In this document: piece after piece, positions 57,606-64,000 of the stretch
Layout: every line of letters starts with the position of its first letter
Numbering within the stretch: position 1 is the first letter of the stretch
DNA from: Antedon mediterranea
Lineage: Eukaryota; Echinodermata; Crinoidea; Comatulida; Antedonidae
Direction: 5' to 3'
Length of the DNA stretch: 64,000 nt
Assembly (NCBI RefSeq): GCF_964355755.1
Contig: NC_092670.1
Location: 4,673,001-4,737,000, forward strand
Position numbers and translations under genes: made by a program
The notes under the pieces: generated by a model
Told to the model about the DNA's origin: nothing
What the model saw: only the letters and a program-made list of their open reading frames with translations
Database searches by the model: none

Positions 57606-60112
57606 CAGGGCTCGCAGAATCGCTTGCCCGACGTCCCGCGGCAACCAAATAAATACGTCGGGCAACTAAAATTTAACATGTCATGTCCCGACGGGCAACC
57701 TCTTAAAATCACCGAAAATGTCCACGATGTTTTACAGGGGTTGTGAAAAACTGTAACAATGAAAATAATAGTCGCGCACGAACGAATTCTCTTGACGTCG
57801 AGACCAGTGTAGTGTTTGTTAAGTAAATGTATGGATCGGAATTCGGTGGTATGGAACGTTATCTCCAGGAGCCAAAACATGTGTTTCTATGCAGTCGGGC
57901 GTATCAAGTCGTTGCGTATAGAGTTTCCAGGTCTGTCATATAGCACGCGGTCTCTTGCGGCATCCATTGATCGCGAAATAGGAAGCGTTGAACTCTCAGC
58001 TTTTAACTTTATTTAAAGTTATTATACCAGGGAGTTTCTAATTAACAACTCCCTAGTTATACTATAAACCAAATAAAATAGGGGCTAGTATGTTTTTGTT
58101 TTTCTCAATTATCGACATCATTTTACGGTGGTAATAAAATCTGAATCTACTACTTAGTATTAATTATGTGGCCTACAGCCTGATAGTAGATTAGGCCTAT
58201 GTTTAATTACATTCATGTTATGTATTTTGTGTGTAATAAATAATTTGCTGAATTACTGTAATTATTGTTCAAATGTACAGTTGTATTGAAAATACAGTAT
58301 ATTATTAAATTATAATAGATACGTAATTTTAATTGTCTGTGTGTGCCAAATAGGCACCGGCCGATGTTTTTAACACAGGCAAGTAGGCCTACCATTTTTT
58401 TTATAAATATTACAGAATATAAATTTAATAGGCCTAATAATTTATTTAATAAATACATTGAATACTTAAATAGTTACAGTATATTTTTTATTATCAACAT
58501 TGAAAATAATACACTTCTTCGGGTATCGCCGAGAGTTGAACTTTCAAAAACTTCAACTTGGCGGAGCACGTGGTTTTCACCACAATTCGGCACAGTTCCC
58601 TTGTGTTGTTTTCAATCACAAACTTGTGCGAGCAGATGGTTGTTTTTATCCAACCTGTGCGAGCTTCTACTGAAACAACAAGTAAACTTCCACAAGCCCA
58701 CACTCTCCACCACACACCGTACCCATGTGCTCCTACTACGTACGGCTGCAGCTGCTGTGAGTTTTTTTGCTATACGCATGCGTATTGTTTCACGTCACGT
58801 AGAGACGGACGGCGATATTTTTTTTTTCGCTCAACGAAACTGCCAGCTAGCCAGAATACTGTTTTCTGATTGGATGTTGATGTCACGTGAGTTGTTCAAA
58901 TCACTCACGCATGCAGTTCGCCTCAGTAGGTAATTCCTCCTCGCACTCTCAGAGCGGTTGCGACTCGCACTGCTCTCTAGGCTAGCAATTTACGTGTTGT
59001 AGGAATCGTACATTTCAATGGCTCGCTGCCTGAGAGCGCGCTGCCGGCCTGAGACAACTACTAGCTCCTTGCACAACAGATAGAGGAGGCTTACAATTTC
59101 CCGCATAAGAGCGGCTAAACCCAAAAAGCGGAGAACTTGTGAAGGGTTTCTTGGAAGAAGTATTTTTACTTTCTCTCGCCATGGATGGAGTAATATATTA
59201 ATTAATTTTATTTCCATGGAGGAATTGGCCTCTCTCAATGTTTATTTACGTTTCGCGTACGTTTCATGCATTCATTTCAATTTCACGTGGGAAAATCTTT
59301 TTAGGGCCTTCATGACGGCAACATCGGGTTGGCACGGTCGAAATACACTTTTGTCATCGTCATCCTTTTATATACTGTCAAAAAAAACTACTAAATTAAA
59401 GCACTCAGGCCTAATAAAAATAACATTAAATCATTTCGGAGTAAATTGAAAGAGCCTAAGAAAACCAAAGTTTCTGAAATCTACTTTTAGGCCTAGGAGG
59501 CCTACATTTCTATAGGCAATATTTTAGATATATCTATTAAATAATTGTAAGATAATTAGTGCCATGTCTAGGCTACTACATTTTAAATATCGCAAAATAG
59601 CTTGATTTCGGAATTTCATTGCACAATAGAAGCAAAACGTTTTTGCTCCCAAAGTAAACCCACGTGAATACGCCTTTTTCATTCACGAAACGGAACACAT
59701 CTTCGATCGATGACAAACAATGCCGTGCAACGAAGCGTAACCAACAGAAATAACATAGCGTTTTCAAGGGATTTCAGGACACCATGTTAATTAAACAATC
59801 GCAACTCTTGTACGGAGGATCGTATGAGAAAATAAATTACTGTAAAATGTTCTTAAAAGATTGGCCTACATCACTGTGTAATTGAAAAAATTTGAAAAAT
59901 TGTTTTCACTACTTTAAAATCCATCGAAAAAAACACCACAGTGTATTAAGCATAGGCGTTTTTCACCGACGTTTTTTCGCGGTGCAGTCGCGGTATAAAA
60001 CGTTAAAATTAAGTTAAAATAGTGGGCAAGTAAAAAAATGATGAGGGCAACCAAAATCTAAAACCTACTTGCCCGAAGGGCAACCAAATATTTTAGGATT
60101 CTGCGAGCCCTG
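57606..60112. mobile_element. 2.5-kb inner TIR transposon, nested
   Basis: Ends are the exact 16-bp inverted repeat cagggctcgcagaatc, with AACAC at 57601-57605 and 60113-60117. Subterminal ttgcccga and gggcaac words in both orientations occur at both ends, a hAT-like arrangement, but the 5-bp duplication is short for hAT. The interior has CpG-rich promoter-like DNA at 58500-59250 with a CACGTG and inverted CCAAT words. The longest ORF (58343-58933, plus, 196 codons) is not recognised. Probably non-autonomous. Confidence 0.85.
58026..58062. other. Small hairpin inside the inner transposon
   Basis: agggagtt and aactccct pair around a short loop, flanked by further partial pairing (ttatacc / agttata). 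Confidence 0.55.
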
Positions 60113-60277
60113 AACACGTACCTGCGCTTCGCTCAAATTTACCGCAGTCATATTTTGGACGGCGCCCTCAATATTTCGTTGCCATGCGAAACAGATTTTT
60201 ACTGGCTTACGAAAAACGAATACATGTGCGTGACGTATACGTTTTCGTATTCGTAAGATTGCAAAACCTCCCTATTA

Positions 60278-60920
60278 TAATCTACAGTAAACTTACCTCA
60301 ATGATGAGACTTTACTTTAAAACAGACCTACTGTACAAAAACTGGAATACAGTATAATAAATCACAGAGAAATCCAAGTTTGTTTTAATACAAGAGTGCC
60401 ATCTCACTGTGGGTACAAAACAAACAATATTTTTATTTTTATGAACAGTACATCATCATAAACAGTACTGTATGTACAGTATAAAGTACCTTGTAAAACA
60501 ATAAATAATATAATAATGAAGTTTAGAAACAAGTTAATTACAATATGATCACGTTTCTTTCCTTTTTATTTGTTAAATTGACAATTAGCATCAATTAAAA
60601 GTACAGTGTTGAACTGAGTGGATGCAATTTTTACAGTGGCCGTACTGTACTAATAATGATGAATTTGAATTCAATTTTGTAACGATTTTTCCTTCCAAGT
60701 ATTTTGCTAAATATAGAATGTATGTTTTTCAGATTGAATCTTTCTTTCATAGGCAATAAGCCAATAATGGGAAATGAATGTCCTTCTAGACTTGAGGTCA
60801 TCAAAGGGACATTTATAAGAATCTTAAACTTAGTGCCAAGTGAATAACAGTCTAAATACCGCACAGTAAAAATTACACAGACTTTAGGGCTTGATAGAAA
60901 CACAGTAATCAATAACACAA
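60278..60920. other. Unannotated AT-rich DNA
   Basis: Nothing recognised. Confidence 0.4.
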
Positions 60921-61137
60921 CCTCCCTTTGGTCAGATGTTTTGCCCTACTCTGACGTAATTTTTACTTTATACTACTGTAAGTACATTGAGAACACGCAA
61001 GTAAGTATCAGATACAATAGGACTTGAACCCACGACCTCCACATCACTAGCCTGGAGTCCCACCCGAGGATTTGCAAATTTGTTCACAAGTGTTCTCAAT
61101 GTACTTTACATCAGAGTAGGGAAAAACATCCGACCAA
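60921..61137. mobile_element. Foldback element with tRNA-like centre
   Basis: The left arm (tttggtcagatgttttgccc, tactctgacgtaa, gtacattgagaacac) is mirrored at 61088-61137 with a 20-bp deletion. Between them, 61017-61070 read on the minus strand gives a B-box-like gggttcaagtcc after ggaggtcgt. No complete tRNA cloverleaf. Confidence 0.6.
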
Positions 61138-61439
61138 TTACTCAACTCCTATTGTAGAGTACTGTAGCTAATTAGCTACTCTACATACAATAGTTAAACA
61201 CAATTTCACAACCTCCCTTGCTTGAAAAATGTTATTAAACCTTGATTGAAAGGGTTCGCATGGGATTTGGGACTGGGTTCGGTATTTGCTGATTGAAGGG
61301 GTTATCGCTTGGGGTTGTTTAACTTCAAACACTATAATAGTACTGTTTATTTCAATAATTTAAATTCTATTAAAACACCAAAAAATGTAGTATGTATGCT
61401 TTAACAATTTTCGTCTTCTATTTAGGTCTTTTTTCATAT

Positions 61440-63655
61440 TTAGGTCTCCCATTACGTATAGTTGGATCTCCCTTTTCATATAGTAGAGCCTCTCTTTTCA
61501 TATAGCCGAGTCTCCCTTTTCATATAGTAGAGTCTCCCTTTTCATATAGTAGAGTCTCCCTTTTCATATAGCAGAGCCTCCCTTTTCGTACCGTACGTAG
61601 GTTCTACCTTTTCGTATAGTTGAGTCTCCCTTTTTGTATAGCAGAGTCTCCCTTTTCATATAGCAGAGTCTCCCTTTTCATATAGCAGAGTCTCCCTTTT
61701 CATATAGCAGAGTCTCCCTTTTCATATAGCAGAGTCTCCCTTTTCATATAGCAGAGTCTCCCTTTTCATATAGCAGAGTCTCCCTTTTCATATAGCAGAG
61801 TCTCCCTTTTCATATAGCAGAGTCTCCCTTTTCATATAGCAGAGTCTCCCTTTTCGTACGTAGAGCCTCCCTTTTCGTATGTAGGGTCTCCCTTTTCGTA
61901 CGTAGGTTCTACCTTTTCGTATAGTTGGGTCTCCCTTTTCGTATAGCAGAGTCTCCCTTTTCATATAGCAGAGTCTCCCTTTTCGTACGTAGAGCCTCCC
62001 TTTTCGTACGTAGGTTCTACCTTTTCGTATAGTTGGGTCTCCCTTTTCGTATAGTTGGGTCTCCCTTTTCATATAGTAGAGCCTCCCTTTTCATATAGCA
62101 GAGTCTCCCTTTTCGTACGTAGGGTCTCCCTTTTCGTACGTAGGTTCTACCTTTTCGTATAGTTGGGTCTCCCTTTTCATATAGCAGAGTCTCCCTTTTC
62201 ATATAGCAGAGTCTCCCTTTTCATATAGCAGAGTCTCCCTTTTCGTACGTAGAGCCTCCCTTTTCGTACGTAGGTTCTACCTTTTCGTATAGTTGGGTCT
62301 CCCTTTTCGTATAGTTGGGTCTCCCTTTTCATATAGTAGAGCCTCCCTTTTCATATAGCAGAGTCTCCCTTTTCGTACGTAGGGTCTCCCTTTTCGTACG
62401 TAGGTTCTACCTTTTCGTATAGTTGGGTCTCCCTTTTCGTATAGTTGAGTCTCCCTTTTCATATAGCAGAGTCTCCCTTTTCGTACGTAGGGTCTCCCTT
62501 TTCGTACGTAGGTTCTACCTTTTCGTATAGTTGGGTCTCCCTTTTCGTATAGTTGAGTCTCCCTTTTCATATAGCAGAGTCTCCCTTTTCGTACGTAGAG
62601 CCTCCCTTTTCGTACGTAGGTTCTACCTTTTCGCATAGTTGAGTCTCCCTTTTCGTATAGCAGAGTCTACCTTTTCGTATAGCAGAGCCTCCCTTTTCGT
62701 ACGTAGGGTCTCCCTTTTCGTACGTAGGTTCTACCTTTTCGTATAGTTGAGTCTCCCTTTTCATATAGCAGAGTCTCCCTTTTCATATAGCAGAGCCTCC
62801 CTTTTCATATAGTAGAGCCTCCCTTTTCATATAGTAGAGCCTCCCTTTTCATATAGTAGAGCCTCCCTTTTCATATAGTAGAGCCTCCCTTTTCATATAG
62901 TAGAGCCTCCCTTTTTGTATAGTAGAGCCTCCCTTTTCATATAGTAGAGCCTCCCTTTTTGTATAGCAGAGTCTCCCTTTTCATATAGTAGAGCCTCCCT
63001 TTTCGTATAGCAGAGCCTCCCTTTTCGTACGTAGGGTCTCCCTTTTCGTACGTAGGTTCTACCTTTTCGTATAGTTGAGTCTCCCTTTTCATATAGCAGA
63101 GTCTCCCTTTTCATATAGCAGAGCCTCCCTTTTCATATAGTAGAGCCTCCCTTTTCATATAGTAGAGCCTCCCTTTTCATATAGTAGAGCCTCCCTTTTC
63201 ATATAGTAGAGCCTCCCTTTTCATATAGTAGAGCCTCCCTTTTTGTATAGTAGAGCCTCCCTTTTCATATAGTAGAGCCTCCCTTTTTGTATAGCAGAGT
63301 CTCCCTTTTCATATAGTAGAGCCTCCCTTTTTGTATAGCAGAGTCTCCCTTTTCATATAGTAGAGCCTCCCTTTTCGTACGTAGGGTCTCCCTTTCCATA
63401 CGTAGGGTCTCCCTTTTCGTATAGTTGGGTCTCCCTTTTTGTATAGCAGAGTCTCCCTTTTCATATAGTAGAGCCTCCCTTTTTGTATAGCAGAGTCTCC
63501 CTTTTCATATAGTAGAGCCTCCCTTTTCGTACGTAGGGTCTCCCTTTCCATACGTAGGGTCTCCCTTTTCGTATAGTTGGGTCTCCCTTTTTGTATAGCA
63601 GAGTCTCCCTTTTCGTACATACAGTACTGTAGGTTCTCCCTTTTCGTATTGGTCT
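61440..63655. repeat. 2.2-kb array of about 22-bp units with higher-order structure
   Basis: About 100 units of tctcccttttcatatagcag plus ag. Unit classes differ in the second half: catatagcagag, catatagtagag, cgtacgtagg and cgtatagttggg. The classes recur in fixed order (for example cgtacgtaggttctacc, then cgtatagttgggtctccc) every few units, and longer blocks repeat (62760-63000 against about 63085-63320). Minus-strand ORFs with KGRLYVRKG-type repeats come from the array and are interrupted. Confidence 0.95.
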
Positions 63656-63659
63656 CGAG

Positions 63660-64000
63660 TCTCTGGTCTTGGGTCCATAGTTTCAAAGCACCCAATCGTC
63701 AACAGTAGTTGAGCTAAAAAAAACATTCTTGTTGGAACTGAAGGGCCTTTTAAGAGTTCTACTTCAGAACATATCATGACTCATGTACAAAGTATTAAAC
63801 AACTTTTTAAACTTGTGTAAATATAACAGGATGTGGTATTATGGTATATTTTATCTAGATTTCCTGTTTAAATTATAACATACTACCACAAATGCATCAA
63901 CATTGACCATGTTTTGTGTTGAGTATAAAAATAGAATGACCGGTAGTCAAATAGTGATAAAGTGATAGAAACTCAAAAGATAACAATTAAGATTCAAAAA
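63660..64000. other. DNA right of the 22-bp array
   Basis: AT-rich, no feature recognised. Confidence 0.4.

Larger units (their letters stand above)
57266..60272. mobile_element. 3.0-kb outer TIR transposon with 5-bp target duplication
   Basis: The left end gggaggtttcgcaaccttac and right-end complement gggaggttttgcaatcttac are inverted and continue with acgaaaacg...tacgtcac words. Perfect TATTA duplications stand at 57261-57265 and 60273-60277. Most of its interior is the inner element at 57606-60112. No transposase found. Superfamily not assigned. Confidence 0.85.

Noticed and set aside
58343-58933. 196-codon plus-strand ORF inside the nested transposon
   Set aside because: No transposase motif or other domain; starts in low-complexity AT-rich DNA; probably chance in a CpG-rich block.
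58990-59238. 82-codon minus-strand ORF resembling a short helical protein
   Set aside because: No match to a nuclease or transposase that I can defend from the sequence.
61010-61080. Functional tRNA gene
   Set aside because: Only a B-box-like half is present; no acceptor stem or anticodon arm can be formed.
61788-63777. Minus-strand ORFs with KGRLYVRKG and YEKGDPTI repeats
   Set aside because: Produced by the 22-bp array; frames break repeatedly because the unit is not a multiple of three.

Overview
This is an AT-rich, intron-dominated piece of an animal genome, with no prokaryotic features. Its one gene that can be supported firmly is the 5' two-thirds of a FERM-PDZ protein tyrosine phosphatase of the PTPN4/PTPN3 class, on the minus strand. 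Fourteen coding exons lie between 44305 (start codon) and 1442. All have GT-AG borders in compatible reading phases and together give 559 complete codons. They cover the FERM domain, the FERM-adjacent linker and the whole PDZ domain; the catalytic phosphatase domain must lie beyond the left edge. The single PTPN3/4-like protein, frequent TAGGCCT words and the repeat types fit an invertebrate, possibly a deuterostome such as an echinoderm; that lineage guess is inference.

Layout. 1-1441: intron after the PDZ exons, with a MITE and a pogo-type remnant. 1442-13749: seven exons (PDZ and linker) separated by introns holding a split 22-bp minisatellite with an 834-bp terminal-inverted-repeat (TIR) element between its parts, a TA-flanked MITE and an 85-bp tandem repeat. 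13750-31445: three FERM exons and two large introns with several TIR elements, SINE-like copies and a 2.85-kb array of 21-bp units that is open for about 1000 codons on both strands. 31446-44170: five FERM exons and introns with three nested or composite TIR elements and a 2.3-kb palindromic cluster of four elements that each carry a 21-bp array. 44171-44343: first coding exon with a short 5' untranslated part. 44344-64000: upstream or 5'-intronic DNA with no convincing gene: a LINE 3' fragment, tandem repeats, a 181-bp MITE, a 3.0-kb TIR element with a 2.5-kb TIR element inside it (each with a perfect 5-bp target duplication), and a 2.2-kb 22-bp array.

The repeats are the unusual part of the window: four unrelated arrays with a 21-22 bp period, at least twelve foldback/TIR elements, and one array that behaves like an open reading frame.
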